A DNA stretch of 64,000 nucleotides, from contig NZ_QJHK01000013.1 in the NCBI RefSeq assembly GCF_003202435.1, forward strand, positions 88,129 through 152,128, read 5' to 3'. Position 1 is the stretch's first letter. The number at the start of each line of letters is the position of its first letter. The notes beneath the pieces are model-generated. The model worked only from the letters and a program-made list of their open reading frames with translations. It was not told the origin of the DNA and ran no database searches. Made by a program: the position numbers and the translations under genes. The stretch is from Flavobacterium cheongpyeongense. Lineage in GTDB: Bacteria; Bacteroidota; Bacteroidia; Flavobacteriales; Flavobacteriaceae. Below, in pieces: positions 25,117 through 33,470 of the stretch.

Positions 25117-26925
25117 TTAACTAATATCTTCTTTCTCTGCTAACTTGCGTTCCAGTTCTATCTGAAACTCTTCGATAACCGGTTTCATGGTGCTTTCCGG
25201 TATATCTGCAATCCTGATGTACATTAATCCGTCTACGGCGTTATTAAACAGTGGATCAACGTTAAAAGCGACTACCCGCGCATTTTGCTTGATGTATTTT
25301 TTTATTAAAACCGGCAAGCGTAGATTACCCGGTTCTAACTCATCGATAATTTTGTCGAATTTGTTCAGGTCTGATTCAGCTTCGTCAAAAATAAAATCTT
25401 TATCAGCGTCTTTCAGTTTTACTTTATAAGCCTTTTTTGGGTGAATGTATTGCGCAATATACGGATCATAATAGTTCGACTTCATAAACTCAATCATTAA
25501 CGATTTTGAGAAGTCAGAGAACTGGTTACTGATACTTACACCACCGAGCAAATATTTGTGTTCAGGATAACGTAACGTTGTATGGATGATTCCTTTCCAT
25601 AACAAGAAAAGAGGCATTGGTTTTTGCTGATAATCTTTGATGATAAAAGCACGTCCCATTTCGATTGATTTGTGCATCATATCATGCAACTCCGGTTCAA
25701 ATCTAAAAAGATCATTCAGATAAAAACCTTCTATTCCGTATTTTAGGTAAATTTCAGAACCTAAGCCCATGCGGTAGGCACCTGCAATTTTTTTAGTATC
25801 CTCATCCCACAAAAACATGTGATGATAATATTGGTCAAATTGGTCTAAGTCAATAGATTCATTGGTTCCTTCTCCCACTTCACGAAATGTAATTTCACGT
25901 AAACGCCCAATTTCATGCAGGATATTCGGAATTGTTTTCGCTCTAGCAAAAAATACCTCATAGTTTTTACTCTGCAATAAACGACAATCACTATTTCTTA
26001 AAGCCTGTACTTCATCAATCATTTCTGATTCGTTTGCCGCAGTAACGATTTTTTTAGGGGCTTTCGGAATTTTCAAATTGGCAGGATCCAGTAATTTATG
26101 TTCTTTTTCAAAAGGATTGGCCAACATATAGGTTTTCTTTCTTAAAAATTCAGAGTATTCTTCAAAAGATTCGATTTCGTTTTGCTCGTTTACTGAAATG
26201 GGTTTACCAATACGAACCTTAATCACGCGGTCTTTTTGCGTAAGAAGCTCTGATGGTAATTTTGCAGTCCGCAAAGTATCGTCTATTTTAGAAAGCCAAT
26301 AAAATAATTGACTGTTTTTGGCATGAAAATAAATAGGAACAACCGGAACTTTTGCTTTTCTGATCAGTTTCAAAGCACCTTCTTCCCAAGGTTTATCGAC
26401 AACTAATTTTCCATCCCTGTAAGTGGAGACCTCACCGGCAGGGAAAATTCCTAATGGTTTTCCATCGCTTAAATGACGCAAAGTTTCTTTGATTCCCACC
26501 ACACTTGATTTAGCATCCTTATGATTTTCAAAAGGATTTACCGGCATGATGTATTTTTTTAACGGAACAATTCTGTGTAACAGAAAGTTGGCAATAATTT
26601 TGAAGTTTGGTTCTCTCTCAAGCATTAATTTCAAGAGTAAAATTCCATCAATTCCTCCAAGCGGGTGGTTTGAAATAGTAATATAGGCACCGTCTTTTGG
26701 TAAACGCTTTAAATCTTCTTCAGGAATTTCAAACTTAATTTGTAATTCGTCCAGAATCCCGTTTAAAAAAGGCACGTCTTCCAGATGTTTGTTGTGATCG
26801 TAAATTTTATTAAGGGTCGATATCTTAAGAACCTTCATAAGAATCCAGCCAGAAAAAGTACCGAAAACTCCGTACTTCTCAACATTTATTGCCTTTGCAA
26901 CTTCTTTCGCGGTAACTAAACCCAT
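25117..26925 (-). CDS. olsF: Bifunctional acyltransferase, OlsF-like (PlsC domain plus GNAT domain)
   Basis: A 602-residue protein with two acyltransferase parts. Residues about 60-270 are a PlsC-like domain with the catalytic HX4D as NHPLGGIDG and the FPAGEVS block. Residues about 300-530 are a GNAT-like domain of the OlsB/hemolysin type, with LREITFREVGEGTNES and MGRAFI...KPMPLFLLWKGI. This order matches OlsF, the one-protein ornithine-lipid synthase described in Flavobacterium and Serratia, where the second domain makes lyso-ornithine lipid and the first acylates it. The substrate is inferred from this match. A promoter box lies at 26956-26963; the divergent neighbour is exonuclease III. 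Confidence 0.78.
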   Translation of the reverse strand: MGLVTAKEVAKAINVEKYGVFGTFSGWILMKVLKISTLNKIYDHNKHLEDVPFLNGILDELQIKFEIPEEDLKRLPKDGAYITISNHPLGGIDGILLLKLMLEREPNFKIIANFLLHRIVPLKKYIMPVNPFENHKDAKSSVVGIKETLRHLSDGKPLGIFPAGEVSTYRDGKLVVDKPWEEGALKLIRKAKVPVVPIYFHAKNSQLFYWLSKIDDTLRTAKLPSELLTQKDRVIKVRIGKPISVNEQNEIESFEEYSEFLRKKTYMLANPFEKEHKLLDPANLKIPKAPKKIVTAANESEMIDEVQALRNSDCRLLQSKNYEVFFARAKTIPNILHEIGRLREITFREVGEGTNESIDLDQFDQYYHHMFLWDEDTKKIAGAYRMGLGSEIYLKYGIEGFYLNDLFRFEPELHDMMHKSIEMGRAFIIKDYQQKPMPLFLLWKGIIHTTLRYPEHKYLLGGVSISNQFSDFSKSLMIEFMKSNYYDPYIAQYIHPKKAYKVKLKDADKDFIFDEAESDLNKFDKIIDELEPGNLRLPVLIKKYIKQNARVVAFNVDPLFNNAVDGLMYIRIADIPESTMKPVIEEFQIELERKLAEKEDIS

Positions 26926-26955
26926 CTACTATTTTTAATTTATTAGAACAGCGAA

Positions 26956-26963
26956 CAAAGATA
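26956..26963 (-). promoter_or_regulatory. -7 box upstream of the OlsF-like gene
   Basis: Minus strand TATCTTTG, exact TAnnTTTG, about 30 bases before the ATG at 26925. Confidence 0.6.
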
Positions 26964-27014
26964 ACAAAAAACTCTACTTTTACTGTTTGTTATGCAAACT
27001 TTCCGCATTTTTAT

Positions 27015-27022
27015 TACTTTTG
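27015..27022 (+). promoter_or_regulatory. -7 box of the exonuclease III gene
   Basis: TACTTTTG, exact TAnnTTTG, 18 bases before the ATG at 27041. Confidence 0.6.
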
Positions 27023-27040
27023 AGAATCTAAAAAAATCGA

Positions 27041-27802
27041 ATGAAAATTATTTCTTATAATGTAAACGGAATACGCGCCGCTATTTCAAAAGGCTTTATT
27101 AACTGGCTTCAGCAGGCGAATCCTGATGTAATTTGTCTGCAGGAAATTAAGGCTACTCAGGAACAAATTCCAACCGAAGATATTACGGCTGCAGGTTATC
27201 CGTACCAATATTACTATCCCGCAACCAAAAAAGGATATAGCGGTGTAGCCATTTTGTCCAAAATAGAACCTAATAAGGTTGTTTATGGAACCGGAATACA
27301 CCACATGGATTTCGAAGGCAGAAATCTTCGTGCCGATTTTGATGATGTATCGGTAATGAGTTTGTACCTTCCATCCGGAACTAACATTGAAAGATTAGAT
27401 CATAAATTTATGTTTATGGATGATTTTCAGGTTTATGTAAATGAATTAAGGGTCACAATCCCTAACATCATTATTTGTGGAGATTACAATATTTGCCATG
27501 AAGCAATCGACATTCACGATCCCGTTCGCAACAAAACCGTATCCGGATTTTTGCCTCAGGAACGAGCCTGGCTCGACGGATTTATGAAGTCGGGTTTTAT
27601 CGACAGTTTCCGTCATTTCAACAAAGATCCCCATCATTATACCTGGTGGAGTTACCGTGCCGGAGCCAGAGGAAATAACAAAGGCTGGCGTATCGATTAT
27701 AACCTGGTAAGCCAACCGCTGGAACACAGATTAAAACGAGCTTTGATACTTCCTGATGCAATACATTCAGACCATTGTCCGGTTTTAGTTGAGATTGAGT
27801 AA
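27041..27802 (+). CDS. xth: Exodeoxyribonuclease III
   Basis: An AP endonuclease and 3'-5' exonuclease of base excision repair. The 253-residue product has the ExoIII fold from end to end: MKIISYNVNGIRAAISKGF, the metal-binding Glu in VICLQEIKA, the catalytic NxD block ICGDYNICHEAID, WWSYRAGARGNNKGWRIDY with the R-aromatic segment, and the final catalytic His in SDHCPV. All catalytic positions are present. It is transcribed alone, divergent from the OlsF-like gene, and followed by a structured repeat. Confidence 0.96.
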   Translation: MKIISYNVNGIRAAISKGFINWLQQANPDVICLQEIKATQEQIPTEDITAAGYPYQYYYPATKKGYSGVAILSKIEPNKVVYGTGIHHMDFEGRNLRADFDDVSVMSLYLPSGTNIERLDHKFMFMDDFQVYVNELRVTIPNIIICGDYNICHEAIDIHDPVRNKTVSGFLPQERAWLDGFMKSGFIDSFRHFNKDPHHYTWWSYRAGARGNNKGWRIDYNLVSQPLEHRLKRALILPDAIHSDHCPVLVEIE

Positions 27803-27860
27803 TTCTGGTATTGTTATTGCTGGCAAAGCAAAGTTGTAACTCTAAAAGTTGTCATGATTT

Positions 27861-27955
27861 CTGAGGAGCTATTTACTGCTTTTCATTGCAATCTTTGTGT
27901 TTTTAAAGAAAAAACACAAAGGATTTCCATTGCAATCAGGGCTAGGGCATAACGG
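27861..27955 (-). repeat. Structured dispersed repeat, copy 3
   Basis: Read on the minus strand the element runs CCCTAGCCCTGATTGCAATG, then ATCCTTTGTGTTTTT pairing with AAAAACACAAAGAT, then TGCAATGAAAAGCAG. The core order (GAT..., ATCCTTT, loop, AAAGAT, AGCAG-like end) is the same as in the copies at 14121 and 35955, although the stem sequence differs. The rest of the 209-base gap between xth and the OmpA-like gene holds no gene. Confidence 0.6.
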
Positions 27956-28011
27956 TAAGAAGAATTTTAAAATGAATTATAACCTATAATTATTTAAATA
28001 CCATACACAAA

Positions 28012-28953
28012 ATGATTAAAAAAGCCTCACTGGGATTGCTGATTTTAGCAGTTTCGACCTCTTGTGTTTCCAAAAAAATATACAACGATTTGGAAACAAA
28101 ATATTCCGATTTAAAAAAAGAAAATCGTTCTATTGCTGATGAAAATGCAGATTTAAAAACTGCAAAAAACCAGTTAGAATTGGATCGTGATAAACTTACT
28201 AAAGATTTAGCGAGTACAAAGGATGATCTTGCAAAACAAAAAGCTGATCTGGCTGCAGAACAAAAAAAGTACAAAGTACTTCAGGATTCGTATAATGCTC
28301 TTGAAAAAAACAGCAATGATGCCTTGGAGAAAAACATGAACAAAAATCGTGATTTGCTGGCTGAATTAGAAGCAAAATCAAAAAAACTGGCTGAAGAACA
28401 AGCCCGTTTAGATAAAACTGCAAGCCGTTTGAATGAACTTGAAGCAATGATTGCCGCAAAAGAAGCTGCAATGAGAAAGCTGAAAGAAACCTTGTCTAAA
28501 GCCCTGAACGGTTTTGAAGGCAAAGGTCTTACAGTAGAACAGAAAAACGGAAAAGTATATGTTTCTATGGAAAACAAATTGCTTTTCAATTCAGGAAGCT
28601 GGGCTGTTGGTTCAGAAGGTAGAAAAGCAGTTGTAGAATTAGGAAAAGTATTGGGCGACAATCCGGATCTTTCTGTCTTGATTGAAGGACACACAGATGA
28701 TGACCCATATGCAGGTTCCGGACCAATCGCAAACAACTGGGATTTATCTACCAAAAGAGCAACTGCAATCGTAGCAATTTTGAGCGAAAATGACAAAATC
28801 AATAAGCAAAAATTAACAGCTGCAGGGCGTAGCGAATTTTCTCCCTTAGCAAGTAATGCCACTCCTGAGGGAAAAGCTAAAAACCGTAGAATCGAAATCA
28901 TCTTAACGCCAAGATTAGATGAAATCGCTGATATGTTAAACAGCATCAACTAA
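28012..28953 (+). CDS. OmpA-family lipoprotein with coiled coil
   Basis: A 313-residue peptidoglycan-binding lipoprotein. The lipobox is STSC near residue 18 (hydrophobic SLGLLILAVSTSC before it). Residues about 25-165 form a long coiled coil rich in Leu, Lys, Glu and Asp. Residues about 185-305 are an OmpA-C domain with LLFNSGSWAVGSEGRKAV, LIEGHTDDDPY, the Asp of NNWDLSTKRA and the Arg of KNRRIEIIL, the pair that contacts diaminopimelate. It probably tethers the outer membrane to the cell wall. It is followed by a strong bidirectional terminator. Confidence 0.93.
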   Translation: MIKKASLGLLILAVSTSCVSKKIYNDLETKYSDLKKENRSIADENADLKTAKNQLELDRDKLTKDLASTKDDLAKQKADLAAEQKKYKVLQDSYNALEKNSNDALEKNMNKNRDLLAELEAKSKKLAEEQARLDKTASRLNELEAMIAAKEAAMRKLKETLSKALNGFEGKGLTVEQKNGKVYVSMENKLLFNSGSWAVGSEGRKAVVELGKVLGDNPDLSVLIEGHTDDDPYAGSGPIANNWDLSTKRATAIVAILSENDKINKQKLTAAGRSEFSPLASNATPEGKAKNRRIEIILTPRLDEIADMLNSIN

Positions 28954-28972
28954 GCTGATTTTTATAACTTTT

Positions 28973-29010
28973 AAAAGGCTCAGAGTTTTTAAAACTTTGA
29001 GCCTTTTTTT
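28973..29010. terminator. Bidirectional terminator between converging genes
   Basis: The arms AAGGCTCA and TGAGCCTT, extended inward by a partly matched AGTTTT/AAAACT, are flanked by A- and T-runs on both strands. It separates the OmpA-like gene from the beta-ketoacyl synthase gene. Confidence 0.85.
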
Positions 29011-29029
29011 ATTGATATGATTTTATAAA

Positions 29030-30196
29030 TTATGCTTTTTCAATTAAAATACTCACAGCATTTCCTCCAAAACCTACTGCATTAATGAGTACTTTTTTTA
29101 TAGTTTTCGTCTGATTTTGAGCTTTCGCAAAAGGAACATTGATAAACTTATCGTGCTGTATCATCAAAAGCGCTAATTCTAAACTTAAAATTCCTGAAGC
29201 TCCAAAAGTGTGACCGATTTTCCATTTATTTGTAGTAAGTAATGGTAAGTTTTCTCCAAAAACTTTTTCAATCGCACGTAGTTCCGTTAAATCGCCTTTT
29301 ATGGTTCCTGGAGCGTGCATAACAATGATGTCAATATCCTCTAATTTTTCTTCTTTTAAAGCCATTTTCATCGATTTTTGAAAACAGTCTGCTTCTGCAG
29401 AAATCGAAATGTTGTGTTCAAGGATTTCGGTGGCATAGCCAACACCCGTGATGTATGCGATTGCATTTTCTTTTTCTCCTGCTTCCAGACAACAAACACC
29501 TGCAGCTTCGCCTAAAATCATGGTGTTTTGTGTTTTTTCGAAATCAAATGCCAGATTGGGCCACGAGTCTTTTGTCTGGTCAATACGTGAATATATTTTT
29601 AAAGCGCGCATTTGAGCAATCGTAAAATCGGTAAGAGGAGCTTCACTTCCTCCGACTAAAAACTTATCTGCCATTCCTGATTTGAGCCATGCAACCCCAT
29701 TTAAAATCGAATGAAGCGCAGTAGAACAAGTAATAGAATGCGAAATTTCAGGGCCGGTACTTTGTAAATCATGAGCAATCCAGGAAGATATATTTCCTAA
29801 AGTGGTGGTAGGCGAGGCGAGAGTCTGCGCTTTTCCGGTTTCGACATATTCTTTATAATGTTTTTCGAATAAATCGGTTGCCCCGCGGGAAGATCCTATG
29901 TTGATTCCGAACGTATCTCCTGATTTCCAGCCAGCTTGTTTAACAGCCTTTCTGGAAGCTGCCAAAGCAAATAGAACAGAATCATCCAAAAATTTATATT
30001 TAGGATCTGATTCCCGTACTTCAGCTATAATTTGTTTGGAGTCAGCTTCAAGTGCTGCTACAGAAGTTTCCTGCTGATCTAAGAATTGCTGCGAAAAGCA
30101 ATGCTGATCGTTAAGGTATTTTTTCCAGACTTCTTCAGCATTATTTCCTAATGGAGAGATAGATGAAAACGCTGTTATGGAGATTTTAGTATTCAA
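29030..30196 (-). CDS. Beta-ketoacyl-ACP synthase
   Basis: A 388-residue condensing enzyme of the KAS I/II class. The catalytic triad is visible: Cys in SITCSTALHS, first His in VMHAPGTIKGD and second His in KWKIGHTFGASG. It is a little shorter than FabF (about 410 residues). Its stop codon is followed by a shared terminator, and bioA lies directly upstream on the same strand, 138 bases away across repeats. The location suggests a role in making the pimeloyl moiety of biotin, or a specialised fatty acid. That is inference, as a general FabB/FabF role is equally possible. Confidence 0.88.
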   Translation of the reverse strand: MNTKISITAFSSISPLGNNAEEVWKKYLNDQHCFSQQFLDQQETSVAALEADSKQIIAEVRESDPKYKFLDDSVLFALAASRKAVKQAGWKSGDTFGINIGSSRGATDLFEKHYKEYVETGKAQTLASPTTTLGNISSWIAHDLQSTGPEISHSITCSTALHSILNGVAWLKSGMADKFLVGGSEAPLTDFTIAQMRALKIYSRIDQTKDSWPNLAFDFEKTQNTMILGEAAGVCCLEAGEKENAIAYITGVGYATEILEHNISISAEADCFQKSMKMALKEEKLEDIDIIVMHAPGTIKGDLTELRAIEKVFGENLPLLTTNKWKIGHTFGASGILSLELALLMIQHDKFINVPFAKAQNQTKTIKKVLINAVGFGGNAVSILIEKA

Positions 30197-30206
30197 AGTT
30201 TTTTAT

Positions 30207-30250
30207 TTAACCGCAAAGTTCGCAAAAGTTTTGGCAAAGTTCGCAGGGTT
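30207..30250. repeat. cgcaaag-type intergenic repeat
   Basis: The phrase accgcaaagttcgcaaaag and its variant ggcaaagttcgcagggt occur in tandem. Related to the phrases at 9964 and 34687. Confidence 0.55.
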
Positions 30251-30266
30251 TAAAATAAATTAAAAC

Positions 30267-30327
30267 ATATAAGTGATATAAGTTCATTTAAGCAGGCTGC
30301 TTATATTTTCTTATAAAACTTATATGG
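30267..30327. repeat. Nested inverted repeat between the synthase gene and bioA
   Basis: Outer arms CATATAAGT (30267-30275) and ACTTATATG (30319-30327) enclose inner arms ATATAAG (30277-30283) and CTTATAT (30301-30307). It could fold as one cruciform or hairpin on either strand. No T-run follows. Confidence 0.65.
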
Positions 30328-30334
30328 TGAAAAG

Positions 30335-31606
30335 CTACACCATTTCAATAGCTTCTTCAATTGTAGCATATACCTTTTGAAGCTGATCGTCAGTCATGAT
30401 GTAAGGGGGTAAGATATAAACGATGTTTCCCACAGGGCGCAAAATAACTCCTTTGTCAATAAAGAAATTATACAATTTGGTGCGCATAGAGCCATAATAA
30501 CTTTCCTCAGAATCTGATTTTATTTCAACTGCGAAAATAACGCCTAATGTTCTGGCTGTAATTACTTTTGGGTTGCTTTCGATTTTCTTCTGAAATTCTA
30601 AATGACTTTTATTGATTCTGTTAATATTAACCTGCATTTCTTCGGTTTGAAGTAAATCGATACTGGCCAAAGCAGCCGCACAACCCGTTGGATTTGCGGT
30701 AAACGTATGTCCATGAAATAAAGCTTTATTAATGTCATCATCATAAAAAGCATCAAAAATATCCTGAGTAAAAGTCGTAATTGCCATAGGGATTGTTCCT
30801 CCAGTTAAGGCTTTAGACAAACAAATCATGTCTGGATCTGCATCAACATAATCCATTGCAAATGTTTTTCCGGTTTTACCAAAACCTGTCATTACTTCGT
30901 CTGCAATAGTCAGTACATTGTTTTTTTTGCAAATTTTGATTAATTCTGCTAAAGCTTCCGGTTCATACATAACCATTCCTGCAGCTCCCTGTACCAAAGG
31001 CTCAAATATAAATCCGGCGCAATTGTGATTCTGAATTACGTTTTCTAAGGCATCAAAACTACCTTGTTCCCGGCCTTTTACCGGAACAGGGATTCTTACA
31101 ACATCAATGAACATTCCCTGAAATGCCTGCGTATAGAAAGAAATTCCGCTTGCTGCCATTGCTGCAAAAGTATCTCCGTGAAAAGCATTTTCAAAAGCAA
31201 TTATGGTAGTTCTTTTTTCACCTTTATTGAAGAAATATTGTAAAGCTACTTTTATGGCTACTTCAACAGCTGTTGATCCATTATCAGAAAAGAAAATTTT
31301 CTGCTGATTCTTAGGCAGGATTTCCATCAGTTTTTCGGCCACTTTTATGGCTGGTTCATGAGTAAAACCGCCAAAAAGAACGTGTTCCAGGGTCGTCAAT
31401 TGTTTGTAAATCGCGTCAGCAATAAATTTGTTGCTGTGCCCAAACGGATTTACCCACCATGACGCAATCGCATCGATATATTCTTTATTGTTCTCGTCCC
31501 AAAGCAAGGCGCCTTCACCTTTTGAAATTGCTATTGGGATTTGAGAAGTTTTGTGCTGGGTATAAGGATGCCAAAGATATTGGCTGTCTTTTTCTGTTAA
31601 AGTCAT
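30335..31606 (-). CDS. bioA: Adenosylmethionine-8-amino-7-oxononanoate aminotransferase
   Basis: PLP enzyme that makes 7,8-diaminopelargonate from KAPA in biotin synthesis. The 423-residue product has the class III layout: HPYTQHKTSQIPIAISKGEG, AIASWWVNPFGHSN, the PLP-binding Asp in ADEVMTGFGKTG, the Schiff-base Lys in LSKALTGGTIPMAIT, and GHTFTANPTGCAAALAS. Length is normal. bioD lies directly upstream (62 bases), so bioD and bioA are very likely co-transcribed. Confidence 0.95.
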   Translation of the reverse strand: MTLTEKDSQYLWHPYTQHKTSQIPIAISKGEGALLWDENNKEYIDAIASWWVNPFGHSNKFIADAIYKQLTTLEHVLFGGFTHEPAIKVAEKLMEILPKNQQKIFFSDNGSTAVEVAIKVALQYFFNKGEKRTTIIAFENAFHGDTFAAMAASGISFYTQAFQGMFIDVVRIPVPVKGREQGSFDALENVIQNHNCAGFIFEPLVQGAAGMVMYEPEALAELIKICKKNNVLTIADEVMTGFGKTGKTFAMDYVDADPDMICLSKALTGGTIPMAITTFTQDIFDAFYDDDINKALFHGHTFTANPTGCAAALASIDLLQTEEMQVNINRINKSHLEFQKKIESNPKVITARTLGVIFAVEIKSDSEESYYGSMRTKLYNFFIDKGVILRPVGNIVYILPPYIMTDDQLQKVYATIEEAIEMV

Positions 31607-31668
31607 AATGGTGAAATGTTTTTTGTTAGATGTGAGATGAAAGCATTTTACTTTTTACAAAACACATT

Positions 31669-32286
31669 TTACATTTTTAATAGATTTTCCCGAAACAAAT
31701 CGGCATATTCTTTAATTACATTTTGGTCAAAAAACGGCTCTTCATCAATTCTTCCGATGCATTTTATTCCGGTTTTATTCAGAATCAAACTTTCAGTCGA
31801 TTTGTTTTCGTTTCCGCTAAAGATAATTCCGGAAATTTCAAAACCTCTATTTTGAATTGCTTCAATGGTCAATAAGGTATGATTAATGCTTCCAAGATAA
31901 TGTCTTGAAACTATAACGATTTTATAATCTGACTGAATTAAATCTGCAATCGTGTCTTTTTCGTTTAACGGTACAAAAATTCCTCCTGCGCCTTCAATAA
32001 CCAAATGATTTTCTGTTTTTGGTTCCTGAATTTGTTCTAAATCGATTGTGATTTGATCTATTTTTGCTGCCAGATGAGGACTCGCAGGGGTGTGTAACTC
32101 ATAAGCATTTGGATAGAACTCAGATTTGAAATTTGAAATTCGGGATTTTACTTTATGAGTATCTGAATTATCAAGGTCTCCAGCCTGAATTGGTTTCCAG
32201 TAATCTGCTTCTAAAGCTTCCACAATAATGGAAGAAGCAATTGTTTTACCTACATCTGTGGAAATCCCGGTTACGAATAGTTTCAT
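31669..32286 (-). CDS. bioD: Dethiobiotin synthetase
   Basis: Carboxylates diaminopelargonate to dethiobiotin with ATP. With the ATG at 32286 the product has 205 residues and starts MKLFVTGISTDVGKTIASS, in which TxxDVGKT is the BioD form of the P-loop. Other blocks are YWKPIQAGDLDNSDT and the Glu-rich LVIEGAGGIFVPLNEK. An in-frame ATG at 32328 would add 14 residues, but a TATTTTTG box at 32308-32315 lies between, so 32286 is chosen. Confidence 0.94.
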   Translation of the reverse strand: MKLFVTGISTDVGKTIASSIIVEALEADYWKPIQAGDLDNSDTHKVKSRISNFKSEFYPNAYELHTPASPHLAAKIDQITIDLEQIQEPKTENHLVIEGAGGIFVPLNEKDTIADLIQSDYKIVIVSRHYLGSINHTLLTIEAIQNRGFEISGIIFSGNENKSTESLILNKTGIKCIGRIDEEPFFDQNVIKEYADLFRENLLKM

Positions 32287-32307
32287 TTCTTTGTTTTTAA
32301 TGGAGTA

Positions 32308-32315
32308 CAAAAATA
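32308..32315 (-). promoter_or_regulatory. -7 box upstream of bioD
   Basis: Minus strand TATTTTTG, exact TAnnTTTG, 21 bases before the ATG at 32286. It would drive bioD-bioA. Confidence 0.55.
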
Positions 32316-32355
32316 CCAATAAAAACAAAGCCCATCATTATGATAGGAATGTGTT

Positions 32356-32970
32356 TTATTCTTCTTTTAATTCGTCTATGACTTTTCTGATTTCTTTGGC
32401 ATATTTTCCGTAAAATTTATGAACCCACCATTCTAAAATAACACCCATAAAAAGCATGCTAAAAACCACAATTGAAAACAATGCTATCAATTGATAATTA
32501 GTAAATTCTTTTGAGATAAACCCCGGAATTTTAGAGAATTCAAAATAAAGAAAACTTATCAGATACAGAATTAAAAATGGCGTTAAGGCAAATCCAAAGG
32601 TTTTATACAACTCCATATTTAACCTTATATCGAAATAAGTTTCGTATAAATTGTCTTTTGTTTTTAAGGTAATTGAGCTTAATCTTTTGTAAAAAACATA
32701 AAACTTAAATAAATAATAGGCACATACCGCCACATAAAAACTAAAAAGCAGGTAATATAAAGTCGTCATTTTTTCAGGAAAACTGTACATCAAAGGGACA
32801 AACCCTACCAAAACAATTGAAAAAACTTGATAAATAAATTCATTTTTCAAATTTTTTCTGATTCTGTCTAATGGCGTATTTACGGATTGTATTTTTTCCA
32901 GGTTGTTTGGAAGAACCACATTATCTGTCTTTTCGTTATTCCATGCATTTTGTATGTCGTTAAAGTCCAT
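32356..32970 (-). CDS. Membrane protein coupled to an ECF sigma factor
   Basis: A 204-residue protein with a soluble N-terminal part of about 50 residues (MDFNDIQNAWNNEK...) and four hydrophobic segments (about residues 50-68, 70-95, 125-145 and 158-180). I recognise no named family. Its start lies inside the end of the sigma factor gene (11-base overlap), which makes it the natural candidate for the partner that holds the sigma factor at the membrane. That role is inference from position: it lacks the usual ZAS zinc motif of anti-sigma factors. Confidence 0.75.
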   Translation of the reverse strand: MDFNDIQNAWNNEKTDNVVLPNNLEKIQSVNTPLDRIRKNLKNEFIYQVFSIVLVGFVPLMYSFPEKMTTLYYLLFSFYVAVCAYYLFKFYVFYKRLSSITLKTKDNLYETYFDIRLNMELYKTFGFALTPFLILYLISFLYFEFSKIPGFISKEFTNYQLIALFSIVVFSMLFMGVILEWWVHKFYGKYAKEIRKVIDELKEE

Positions 32971-33463
32971 ATCCCTGATTTTTAATTATTTCTTTTAATT
33001 TTTCTTTTGCCCTGTTTAATTTTACTCTGGCATTCCCCTCAGAGATTCCCATATTTTGGGAAATTTCTTTATGAGAGAACCCTTCTAACTGATAGAAAAT
33101 AATCGCTTTGTCAATTTTTTCAAGTTTCTGAACTGCTTTATAAAAATGATCCAACTGGCTTTCTTTTATATGTGCATCACCTTCGTCATCCTTAATGTTT
33201 TCTGAAACAATTTCATATTTATCAACTTTACGTTTCTCTTTTTTTAAGAAAACGATGGCCGTGTTTACCGCCACGCGATACATCCAGGTCGAAAACTGGC
33301 TTTCGTTTCGAAACGTATCGTACGATTTCCAAAGCTGGCAAACAATCTCCTGAAATAAATCCTGCTGATCGTCAGGTTTATCCATGTACATTTTGGAAAT
33401 TTTGTACATAATTCCCTTGTGATTTTCTATCAGATTTAAAAACGTTTGTTCTTTTTCTTTCAA
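32960..33463 (-). CDS. ECF-type RNA polymerase sigma factor
   Basis: A 167-residue group 4 (ECF) sigma-70 factor. Region 2 contains DQQDLFQEIVCQLWKSYDTF and the -10 recognition stretch FSTWMYRVAVNTAIVFLKK. Region 4 contains the helix-turn-helix GFSHKEISQNMGISEGNARVKLNRAKEKLK, cut here into the parts GFSHKEISQNMGISEGN and VKLNRAKEKL. Length is standard. It lies 7 bases after the TraB/GumN gene and overlaps the following membrane-protein gene, forming an operon of three. What it responds to is unknown. Confidence 0.93.
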   Translation of the reverse strand: MKEKEQTFLNLIENHKGIMYKISKMYMDKPDDQQDLFQEIVCQLWKSYDTFRNESQFSTWMYRVAVNTAIVFLKKEKRKVDKYEIVSENIKDDEGDAHIKESQLDHFYKAVQKLEKIDKAIIFYQLEGFSHKEISQNMGISEGNARVKLNRAKEKLKEIIKNQGYGL

Positions 33464-33470
33464 GACGGTT

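Noticed and set aside
28281..28949. Long minus-strand frame (222 codons) antisense to the OmpA-type lipoprotein.
   Set aside because: It mirrors the coiled-coil and OmpA gene exactly and is Ser/Phe-rich, the usual complement of Lys/Glu-rich coding sequence.
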